Positions 34,739 to 45,158 of a stretch of 64,000 nt of DNA are shown here, piece after piece. The stretch's first letter is position 1. Each line of letters starts with the position of its first letter. The DNA is from Thiothrix winogradskyi (GTDB lineage Bacteria; Pseudomonadota; Gammaproteobacteria; Thiotrichales; Thiotrichaceae): the NCBI RefSeq assembly GCF_021650935.1, contig NZ_CP091244.1, positions 2,604,001-2,668,000 on the forward strand, written 5' to 3'. The notes beneath the pieces are model-generated. The model saw nothing but the letters and a program-made list of their open reading frames with translations, had not been told where the DNA came from and did no database searches. A program made the translations under genes and the position numbers.

Positions 34739-37700
34739 ATTCTCCCGGCTTTATTAGTCGGGAGTGGATTGAAACAGACAAAGGTCTAATAGAGTTACAT
34801 GCTAAGGCTATTCTCCCGGCTTTATTAGTCGGGAGTGGATTGAAACTTGACAACGGGAAAAAAGGCGCGGTGGTAATCGCATTCTCCCGGCTTTATTAGT
34901 CGGGAGTGGATTGAAACTTGTGGTGCTAGTCTTGTTCCTTTGGTTGCTAGATTCTCCCGGCTTTATTAGTCGGGAGTGGATTGAAACTATAAGTGGAAAT
35001 CAATCTTTCGTTTTTACGATCATTCTCCCGGCTTTATTAGTCGGGAGTGGATTGAAACAGATATGGATGAAGAAAGCATTGACGCGCTAGAAGATTCTCC
35101 CGGCTTTATTAGTCGGGAGTGGATTGAAACCCATCTCCAGAACAGATTGGTATAAGAATTGGGATTCTCCCGGCTTTATTAGTCGGGAGTGGATTGAAAC
35201 AAACACTCAACTAACACTATCGCCCTTGTTTGGGTATTCTCCCGGCTTTATTAGTCGGGAGTGGATTGAAACAAAAAACCTACTACTACTACTACCAAAC
35301 AAACTGAATTCTCCCGGCTTTATTAGTCGGGAGTGGATTGAAACAGGAGGTGTTTTGGTTATTGCATGTCCATCACAAGATTCTCCCGGCTTTATTAGTC
35401 GGGAGTGGATTGAAACATACAGTGCCGCCAATAGCAAACATAAGCAGCGTAATTCTCCCGGCTTTATTAGTCGGGAGTGGATTGAAACCATGAATCCTGA
35501 AAAATTGTTAATCGCGTTTGTAATTCTCCCGGCTTTATTAGTCGGGAGTGGATTGAAACGCGTTATCTAGCCAAATCAGCGCAGAAGATCATGATTCTCC
35601 CGGCTTTATTAGTCGGGAGTGGATTGAAACGCGCATTAATCAGAAAGCAGGAATTAAAAACCAATATTCTCCCGGCTTTATTAGTCGGGAGTGGATTGAA
35701 ACTCAAGTTTCCTATACCTGTCTCCTTTCTCTAGGTCATTCTCCCGGCTTTATTAGTCGGGAGTGGATTGAAACACGATCATGCAGAAAAAGAGCGCAGA
35801 AATAACTGATTCTCCCGGCTTTATTAGTCGGGAGTGGATTGAAACCTCATTAATCATATCCGATAAACGCAATCATTAAATTCTCCCGGCTTTATTAGTC
35901 GGGAGTGGATTGAAACTGATTAAGCTAATATCTGTTTTTACGGTTTACAGTATTCTCCCGGCTTTATTAGTCGGGAGTGGATTGAAACAGGGGTTAAATC
36001 TATATTAGACATTGTAATGTTCCTCATTCTCCCGGCTTTATTAGTCGGGAGTGGATTGAAACATTTATTCCGGTCGGTGAGCGTCAAGCGTTTGTAAATT
36101 CTCCCGGCTTTATTAGTCGGGAGTGGATTGAAACAAGCAGGGCAACCGCGTCATGATCTTGTGTTGTATTCTCCCGGCTTTATTAGTCGGGAGTGGATTG
36201 AAACAAAACGTCCTAAAGTAAGGATGTACGCACATAATGCATTCTCCCGGCTTTATTAGTCGGGAGTGGATTGAAACCGATCTTGTCAACACCCCTAACT
36301 ATTTTGTGTCATTCTCCCGGCTTTATTAGTCGGGAGTGGATTGAAACATTTGTCTTTACTCCCGTATGGTGTGAATTGAAATTCTCCCGGCTTTATTAGT
36401 CGGGAGTGGATTGAAACATGTAATACACGGCGGGCGGAATACCCGATCTCAGTATTCTCCCGGCTTTATTAGTCGGGAGTGGATTGAAACTAGTCTTGCA
36501 ACCTGCTTTTCGGATACTGCCATAATTCTCCCGGCTTTATTAGTCGGGAGTGGATTGAAACCGCATTGTCCGCTGGATCTGATAACAAGTTTGCATTCTC
36601 CCGGCTTTATTAGTCGGGAGTGGATTGAAACCCTGATAGCGACTCTTTCGACAGAATCGACACAATATTCTCCCGGCTTTATTAGTCGGGAGTGGATTGA
36701 AACGCCAGCCACCCAAGCGTTAATTAATCTCGGGTTTGATTCTCCCGGCTTTATTAGTCGGGAGTGGATTGAAACATAGCCTGTATCACAAAAAACCCCT
36801 GTTAGTTTACATTCTCCCGGCTTTATTAGTCGGGAGTGGATTGAAACAGGCTTGGCAAAGTTTGAGCACATTAACGGTATCATTCTCCCGGCTTTATTAG
36901 TCGGGAGTGGATTGAAACGCGCGTTACAACTGATGTCGTTATACTGTTATCAATTCTCCCGGCTTTATTAGTCGGGAGTGGATTGAAACGCTTTTACGTG
37001 GACTGCTATACCAGACAACATACCATTCTCCCGGCTTTATTAGTCGGGAGTGGATTGAAACTACCGGTTATTAAGGCTATTATGCCGACGTTGCATTCTC
37101 CCGGCTTTATTAGTCGGGAGTGGATTGAAACCTGATACTTGAATCTATTGGCGCTTGCGTTTGGAAATTCTCCCGGCTTTATTAGTCGGGAGTGGATTGA
37201 AACATGTAATACACCGCCGGTGGGATGCCCGACCTCAACATTCTCCCGGCTTTATTAGTCGGGAGTGGATTGAAACCTCACACAAGATACTAAGCACGAC
37301 ATCATAGAATCATTCTCCCGGCTTTATTAGTCGGGAGTGGATTGAAACACAATCATGCAGAAAAAGAGCGCAGAAATAACTGGGATTCTCCCGGCTTTAT
37401 TAGTCGGGAGTGGATTGAAACCATGACGTTCATCGGGTCACTGCGGAAATTTAGGTATTCTCCCGGCTTTATTAGTCGGGAGTGGATTGAAACGCTTTCA
37501 CTACTGTTTGGTGGATCGCAGGATGCATTCTCCCGGCTTTATTAGTCGGGAGTGGATTGAAACCGCGTTGTCCGCTGGATCTGATAACAAGTTTGCCTTT
37601 ATTCTCCCGGCTTTATTAGTCGGGAGTGGATTGAAACGTTGATGTAGCGTTGGCTGCTGATGTATTTGATTGATTCTCCCGGCTTTATTAGTCGGGAGTG

Positions 37701-40700
37701 GATTGAAACCCGCTCATTATTACCTATCGACGGTGAATACCCTAATTCTCCCGGCTTTATTAGTCGGGAGTGGATTGAAACCTGATGATGCGGGTCAAAA
37801 TACATGCCCGCTGGCGGATTCTCCCGGCTTTATTAGTCGGGAGTGGATTGAAACACACAATCACCCCTCTCCACCCCTCCCCCCCCGCATTCTCCCGGCT
37901 TTATTAGTCGGGAGTGGATTGAAACCCTTTGTGGGGTTAGCAGTCTTATATAAACTCATAAATTCTCCCGGCTTTATTAGTCGGGAGTGGATTGAAACGT
38001 GTATGGTAGTTTTAAACGTGCCTTGTAAAGCTGTATTCTCCCGGCTTTATTAGTCGGGAGTGGATTGAAACGTTGAATGGAGCGGAAAAAACCACGGGGC
38101 GGTTTATTCTCCCGGCTTTATTAGTCGGGAGTGGATTGAAACCTATAGCCTTAAAAAACGTGGTGATGATGCTAACATTCTCCCGGCTTTATTAGTCGGG
38201 AGTGGATTGAAACACCATAACAGTTAAAACTGATAACAGTGTAACGTCAATTCTCCCGGCTTTATTAGTCGGGAGTGGATTGAAACAAAAAACGGGGACG
38301 TATCAACCGATACACAGTCTAGATTCTCCCGGCTTTATTAGTCGGGAGTGGATTGAAACGGCAAAAAGTTTGAGCGTCCAGCGATAGTTGAGGAATATTC
38401 TCCCGGCTTTATTAGTCGGGAGTGGATTGAAACAGTCTATACCCTTTTGTTTTTGATGATGTAGAGGTGAATTCTCCCGGCTTTATTAGTCGGGAGTGGA
38501 TTGAAACATCAGTTTCATACTTACCGTTACGGGTTACTCTAAATTCTCCCGGCTTTATTAGTCGGGAGTGGATTGAAACCACAGCAGAAAGCCGCCTAAT
38601 GCTATTAATACCTTATTCTCCCGGCTTTATTAGTCGGGAGTGGATTGAAACAGCTTGCTGGAATGAACATAAACGCGCAATTAGAACATTCTCCCGGCTT
38701 TATTAGTCGGGAGTGGATTGAAACACGCCATCCCCGCAAACGCAAGCATTAATAGGGTATTCTCCCGGCTTTATTAGTCGGGAGTGGATTGAAACTACAA
38801 CCTTAAAAAACGTGGTGATGATGCTAACAATTCTCCCGGCTTTATTAGTCGGGAGTGGATTGAAACTACAACCTTAAAAAACGTGGTGATGATGCTAACA
38901 ATTCTCCCGGCTTTATTAGTCGGGAGTGGATTGAAACATTTCAACTCCTCTAATAGTTGCAATTGTTTTTCATTCTCCCGGCTTTATTAGTCGGGAGTGG
39001 ATTGAAACACCCCATATGGAGAGTAAAGACAAATGAACGAAAATTCTCCCGGCTTTATTAGTCGGGAGTGGATTGAAACAATAAAAAGCTAACAAAGATC
39101 AAAGATGAAGGAATTCTCCCGGCTTTATTAGTCGGGAGTGGATTGAAACCTGAACATATTGTGTGCGATATTGAACAGGGTGAAATTCTCCCGGCTTTAT
39201 TAGTCGGGAGTGGATTGAAACACCGGCTAAATATGCGAATACGTCTCCAGTACTCCATTCTCCCGGCTTTATTAGTCGGGAGTGGATTGAAACATGTTAT
39301 CTTCATTTTGTTTTCCTCGCGGTTAATAAATTCTCCCGGCTTTATTAGTCGGGAGTGGATTGAAACATCAATATGGTATGAAGAATAAGCATGTATCATC
39401 TGATTCTCCCGGCTTTATTAGTCGGGAGTGGATTGAAACGCCGTTGTTTGTGCGTTATTCGCGGTTGTTTGTGCATTCTCCCGGCTTTATTAGTCGGGAG
39501 TGGATTGAAACTTTGTTGTTCGCTGGCTCACAGGATGCGTTCCGATTCTCCCGGCTTTATTAGTCGGGAGTGGATTGAAACCAAAATATGAGTAATGAAG
39601 CACAAAATAGCGCAATTCTCCCGGCTTTATTAGTCGGGAGTGGATTGAAACACCAGTACCCTGCCCCGCAAGGACACTAGTACCCTATTCTCCCGGCTTT
39701 ATTAGTCGGGAGTGGATTGAAACAGCAATATGCCCCTAAGTCAACATGGGGCGGGAAATTCTCCCGGCTTTATTAGTCGGGAGTGGATTGAAACGCTCGA
39801 TTGTCGCCAGTCCTTCGGACGTGGCTCATTCTCCCGGCTTTATTAGTCGGGAGTGGATTGAAACAAACTATATACATCTTTCATAATCAGACCCCTAAAT
39901 TCTCCCGGCTTTATTAGTCGGGAGTGGATTGAAACTAGTCTCGCAACCGGCTTTTCGTATGCTACCATAAATTCTCCCGGCTTTATTAGTCGGGAGTGGA
40001 TTGAAACCGCATAGCCCCTAAGTCGCTTGACGAATTCAGTAAATTCTCCCGGCTTTATTAGTCGGGAGTGGATTGAAACTACCTGAGCATATTGTGTGCG
40101 ATATTGAACAAGGATTCTCCCGGCTTTATTAGTCGGGAGTGGATTGAAACAGCCTGTCCTAAACTATGCGCAACACCTAATTCGGCGATTCTCCCGGCTT
40201 TATTAGTCGGGAGTGGATTGAAACCTTTTACTGATGAATCGTTATGGTGGGAACTCGGTTGGATTCTCCCGGCTTTATTAGTCGGGAGTGGATTGAAACA
40301 ATATCTTTGCCATGTTTTTTTGTCCTCAAATCATTCTCCCGGCTTTATTAGTCGGGAGTGGATTGAAACATGCATGGATGGATTCATGCAGATTTAAATC
40401 AGATTCTCCCGGCTTTATTAGTCGGGAGTGGATTGAAACATCAGATCTGACACCTAAATAATTTATTATTGAATATTCTCCCGGCTTTATTAGTCGGGAG
40501 TGGATTGAAACCTCTAATTTATTAATGTTTAAGCCGGTTGAGACTGATTCTCCCGGCTTTATTAGTCGGGAGTGGATTGAAACTCTTCGTAAACGATCAA
40601 TGAGGGAGACATATAAAATTCTCCCGGCTTTATTAGTCGGGAGTGGATTGAAACGAGTATTTTATCCTTAGCGCCGATTATATTAACCATTCTCCCGGCT

Positions 40701-43700
40701 TTATTAGTCGGGAGTGGATTGAAACTGATAACGATCATAACCAAAATTACTTTCAGCCTTATTCTCCCGGCTTTATTAGTCGGGAGTGGATTGAAACGCA
40801 GTGGTTTGTGCATTGTTAGCTGTGGTTTTTGATTCTCCCGGCTTTATTAGTCGGGAGTGGATTGAAACCCAGTGGAGGAAATCCATTTGTTCTTCAGGCG
40901 TGGATTCTCCCGGCTTTATTAGTCGGGAGTGGATTGAAACCCGCGAAACTCCCAGCCATGCGCCTTTATAATGTCATTCTCCCGGCTTTATTAGTCGGGA
41001 GTGGATTGAAACAGGTCTGGTGCTGTCGACATAGGTCACTCCGGTTATATTCTCCCGGCTTTATTAGTCGGGAGTGGATTGAAACATCTACATGGACAAG
41101 CCTACCATCGGGGGCTGAAAAATTCTCCCGGCTTTATTAGTCGGGAGTGGATTGAAACCTTTGCCATTTATACGCCGCGTATACTTGCCATTAATTCTCC
41201 CGGCTTTATTAGTCGGGAGTGGATTGAAACCGACCGGAACTCCATTGGCGAAATCTGGCGGTACGATTCTCCCGGCTTTATTAGTCGGGAGTGGATTGAA
41301 ACCTTAATGCTCAGGCCGAGCTTTTCAAACATGTCCATTCTCCCGGCTTTATTAGTCGGGAGTGGATTGAAACGCCGATCATCTCCGTTGCCAGTTCCGC
41401 CGCCCAATTCTCCCGGCTTTATTAGTCGGGAGTGGATTGAAACATCCATCAATTCATTGCTCTGTTTACTTTGGATTTATTCTCCCGGCTTTATTAGTCG
41501 GGAGTGGATTGAAACACGGGGTATTGTGGATGTGGAGCGGGTGCAGGTGATTCTCCCGGCTTTATTAGTCGGGAGTGGATTGAAACAGACAAATGGCTGA
41601 AAAAATAGTTTTTACGCTCCTTATTCTCCCGGCTTTATTAGTCGGGAGTGGATTGAAACATCTCTAGCCTCATAAATTTGAATACGGTTTGTAATTCTCC
41701 CGGCTTTATTAGTCGGGAGTGGATTGAAACCAGAGGGGATGTCGCCCGCTCCGGTCAGCGTGACCATTCTCCCGGCTTTATTAGTCGGGAGTGGATTGAA
41801 ACAGTTTCACAATCGCTACGTATGCCATTTATTTCAGATTCTCCCGGCTTTATTAGTCGGGAGTGGATTGAAACGGCTGCATCGGTGATGCCGTAACCCA
41901 ACAAAGTGGATTCTCCCGGCTTTATTAGTCGGGAGTGGATTGAAACATGGTTTCGAGCTGTTCCGGTGACTGGATAGCCCCATTCTCCCGGCTTTATTAG
42001 TCGGGAGTGGATTGAAACACGCTGTCTCAAAAATAATTAAGAATTTATTTAAATTCTCCCGGCTTTATTAGTCGGGAGTGGATTGAAACTCATAAACGCC
42101 TTGCCCCATCCCTGTCGTGTCGAATTCTCCCGGCTTTATTAGTCGGGAGTGGATTGAAACAGGACGTTGAACACCGCGCCCATTGCACCTAGCGCCATTC
42201 TCCCGGCTTTATTAGTCGGGAGTGGATTGAAACCCACGTCTGTTGATGCGGGTAGAGGCGTTCGCGGTATTCTCCCGGCTTTATTAGTCGGGAGTGGATT
42301 GAAACGTCGTTGATCGTGTCACCGTGTGGCCCTTGTGCCGAGATTCTCCCGGCTTTATTAGTCGGGAGTGGATTGAAACCAGATCAGCCAGCAATACGCC
42401 CTCTTGCACCAGTCATTCTCCCGGCTTTATTAGTCGGGAGTGGATTGAAACACGCTTGAAGCTGATTTGCCGCTGTAACAGCCCGTATTCTCCCGGCTTT
42501 ATTAGTCGGGAGTGGATTGAAACTGTTGGCGGTGACATCGAGCACCCCCGCACCGCGATTCTCCCGGCTTTATTAGTCGGGAGTGGATTGAAACATCCGG
42601 CGGTTGCGAAGCCACCGGGCGTTTGTCCATTCTCCCGGCTTTATTAGTCGGGAGTGGATTGAAACAAGCACACCCGTATCATTCACCCGCGCATTATCAG
42701 ATTCTCCCGGCTTTATTAGTCGGGAGTGGATTGAAACCCAAAGGTTTTACCCTGTACTGATTGACCATCGAATTCTCCCGGCTTTATTAGTCGGGAGTGG
42801 ATTGAAACGGTTTTGAGCAGCATGGCATTCAGCAATGCCTAGGGCATTCTCCCGGCTTTATTAGTCGGGAGTGGATTGAAACCTGAAAGAATTTCCCGGT
42901 GGAATTTTAATAATTATTCTCCCGGCTTTATTAGTCGGGAGTGGATTGAAACCGGGTCAGGTTATCCCTTATCAGTTGGGTGTGGGATTCTCCCGGCTTT
43001 ATTAGTCGGGAGTGGATTGAAACATCCAGTGTTGGTAGACGGTCACGGTTATCGGGCATTCTCCCGGCTTTATTAGTCGGGAGTGGATTGAAACCCAGCA
43101 TGAGTTTGTGAACTTGATAGCCGATACTGAATTCTCCCGGCTTTATTAGTCGGGAGTGGATTGAAACTCTGCCAGTTCGGCTATGGTGTAGTCTACGGTC
43201 TTATTCTCCCGGCTTTATTAGTCGGGAGTGGATTGAAACTGTACAACTCTGCGAGAGTCAGCGTGTTTCCATCATTCTCCCGGCTTTATTAGTCGGGAGT
43301 GGATTGAAACGCCCCAATGCGCCGCGTGATGGATAGCAACGTCGCATTCTCCCGGCTTTATTAGTCGGGAGTGGATTGAAACCGCCACCTGAGCAATGTG
43401 GATACGCCGGATGCTGGCATTCTCCCGGCTTTATTAGTCGGGAGTGGATTGAAACGCTGCTGGATATTGGTCAAAGCCTATCCGCAGCCATTCTCCCGGC
43501 TTTATTAGTCGGGAGTGGATTGAAACATTGGCAAACGCAGCGGCAGCCAACGCCGCCAGATTCTCCCGGCTTTATTAGTCGGGAGTGGATTGAAACAATG
43601 CCACGTTGCCTGCTCCTCCATCCGGTGTCCATTCTCCCGGCTTTATTAGTCGGGAGTGGATTGAAACACGACATAAATTCCCTAAAGAGGTCTTTACATG

Positions 43701-44393
43701 GATTCTCCCGGCTTTATTAGTCGGGAGTGGATTGAAACAGGCGTTGGCAATCATGCCTGCTTTCCACTTAGAGATTCTCCCGGCTTTATTAGTCGGGAGT
43801 GGATTGAAACTAATTGTGGCGTTATGCTCGATTTATCTGGTCAATTCATTCTCCCGGCTTTATTAGTCGGGAGTGGATTGAAACACGGTTGTCGAAGGTT
43901 TGAGAAGTGTCGGTCGTCATTCTCCCGGCTTTATTAGTCGGGAGTGGATTGAAACACCGTGATTTGGATATTGCCCATCTTCGCCGCATTGCATTCTCCC
44001 GGCTTTATTAGTCGGGAGTGGATTGAAACACGATCGCAACCGCACCAAGGATGGCAGAGCCGACATTCTCCCGGCTTTATTAGTCGGGAGTGGATTGAAA
44101 CCTGGCATTGAAGCAGAGAAAGAGCGGCAATTGCCGATTCTCCCGGCTTTATTAGTCGGGAGTGGATTGAAACACCACTGATAATTTTAGGAGTCCCCAT
44201 ACTAAAGAATTCTCCCGGCTTTATTAGTCGGGAGTGGATTGAAACTCCCTGGAATTGATCTAGCACCCACGAAAGCGCGATTCTCCCGGCTTTATTAGTC
44301 GGGAGTGGATTGAAACTTGTCAATCATCTAATGGTGATGGTGATGGTGATGGTGATATTCTCCCGGCTTTATTAGTCGGGAGTGGATTGAAAC
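34739..44393 (+). CRISPR. Type I-C CRISPR array, 135 repeats and 134 spacers
   Basis: Hand count gives 135 copies of a 37-base repeat that begins ATTCTCCCGGCTTTATT and ends AGTCGGGAGTGGATTGAAAC, first at 34739 and last at 44357. Spacers are 33-40 bases, mostly 34-36. The repeat can form a 9-base stem (CTCCCGGCT with AGTCGGGAG, one G-U) with loop TTATT, and leaves the 11-base handle TGGATTGAAAC expected for Cas5c cutting. Repeats looked invariant along the array. Transcription is plus-strand from the leader at 34477-34738. Spacers 57 and 58 are identical; several others are homologous variants. All long frames through this stretch are artefacts of the repeat. Confidence 0.99.
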
Positions 44394-44444
44394 TCGGTAG
44401 TACGATGCAAGTAACTGCGGTGATTGAGATTCACCCAGCTTTAT
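44394..44444 (+). CRISPR. Decayed terminal spacer-repeat unit
   Basis: After the last intact repeat come 35 spacer-length bases (44394-44428) and then ATTCACCCAGCTTTAT (44429-44444), which matches the first 16 bases of the repeat at 14 positions before similarity ends. This is the typical truncated, mutated repeat at the trailer end and confirms the leader is on the left. Confidence 0.75.
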
Positions 44445-44458
44445 ACACACGATGTCCA

Positions 44459-44896
44459 TCACGTCAGATTACGCAAATCCTCAAGGTCTTTCGGTCTGCC
44501 ACTTGCTGCCTTATTCTTCTTGAAATCCTCAAGACTGATGACGTGAACAGTCAAGCCCCCATACTCCACATCCAAACGATGGGAGTAGCTGCTGGGGAAA
44601 TCCACGCCATCTGGTTGGGTAAGCAAATCAATGCGCAAGGGTGGGTAGCCAAGCTGAATCACATTACCCAGTTTGGTGAAATCATCGGTACTCAAATCAA
44701 GTTCGCCAAAGCCAAACGCCTCCAGCACTGCCATGACTTTTTCGGCGTTGACCTGTTCAGGCTTGACCCAAATATCCATATCGCCGGTATAGCGCGGATA
44801 GCCGTGAATACCGAGCGCGTAGCCGCCAACCAACAGGTATTCAACCCCGTGATTGTTCAGTAACTCGATAAACTCTTTGAAGTCGCGGTGGAACAT
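44459..44896 (-). CDS. Minimal nucleotidyltransferase (DUF6036-like)
   Basis: 145 residues of the polymerase-beta-type nucleotidyltransferase fold. It has GG at positions 24-25 in YLLVGGYALG and the metal-binding Asp39-x-Asp41 in TGDMDIWV. A third acidic residue lies later in RIDLL. Such small enzymes occur in toxin-antitoxin and abortive-infection modules (MNT-HEPN, AbiE/MenAT types), where they nucleotidylate a partner or tRNA. Here the partner is the small upstream gene, overlapping by 56 bases. The stop is 15 bases from the decayed last CRISPR repeat. Confidence 0.8.
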   Translation of the reverse strand: MFHRDFKEFIELLNNHGVEYLLVGGYALGIHGYPRYTGDMDIWVKPEQVNAEKVMAVLEAFGFGELDLSTDDFTKLGNVIQLGYPPLRIDLLTQPDGVDFPSSYSHRLDVEYGGLTVHVISLEDFKKNKAASGRPKDLEDLRNLT

Positions 44897-45032
44897 CTTT
44901 ACGGAAACTCAAATAAGATTGGCGGAGCATTTCAATGGCATCAATGCGTTCTGCAATCGGGCGCGTGACCCAATACTGGTAGTCAGAGGGTTGGTCTTTA
45001 TTGGTGGTGATGCATACCACCTTCCTAATCAT
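44841..45032 (-). CDS. Small conserved protein paired with the nucleotidyltransferase
   Basis: 63 residues from the ATG at 45032 (MIRKVVCITTNKDQ); the frame also allows a start at 45059. The stretch YWVTRPIAERIDAIEMLRQS and the C-terminal RLQRVYRVTEQ resemble the small proteins often found just before DUF6036 nucleotidyltransferases. It overlaps that gene by 56 bases, so translation is likely coupled. It may be the antitoxin or regulatory half of the pair. The 126 bases from here to modC show no gene. Confidence 0.65.
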   Translation of the reverse strand: MIRKVVCITTNKDQPSDYQYWVTRPIAERIDAIEMLRQSYLSFRKDVPPRLQRVYRVTEQSRG

Positions 45033-45158
45033 GCGCGGAGCGGGTGCGGCTTGTTCCATACTGATCCCGGTTGCCTGTGAACTGAACGTTGATTATAGCA
45101 TTGGCATTCTCCAGCAGTTTGCTATTAATGCGGCAATGTCCCTGATAGATGAAGAACA

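Noticed and set aside
37855..37888. I-C spacer 44 as a self-targeting spacer against the C-rich intergenic repeats
   Set aside because: It is C-rich but does not align with the repeats at 4382-4416 or 34081-34173 beyond runs of C.
35124..44323. Many 60-170 codon frames repeating SPGFISREWIET, ILPALLVGSGLK or VSIHSRLIKPGE
   Set aside because: They are translations of the stop-free I-C repeat and its spacers on both strands; no RBS and no protein similarity.
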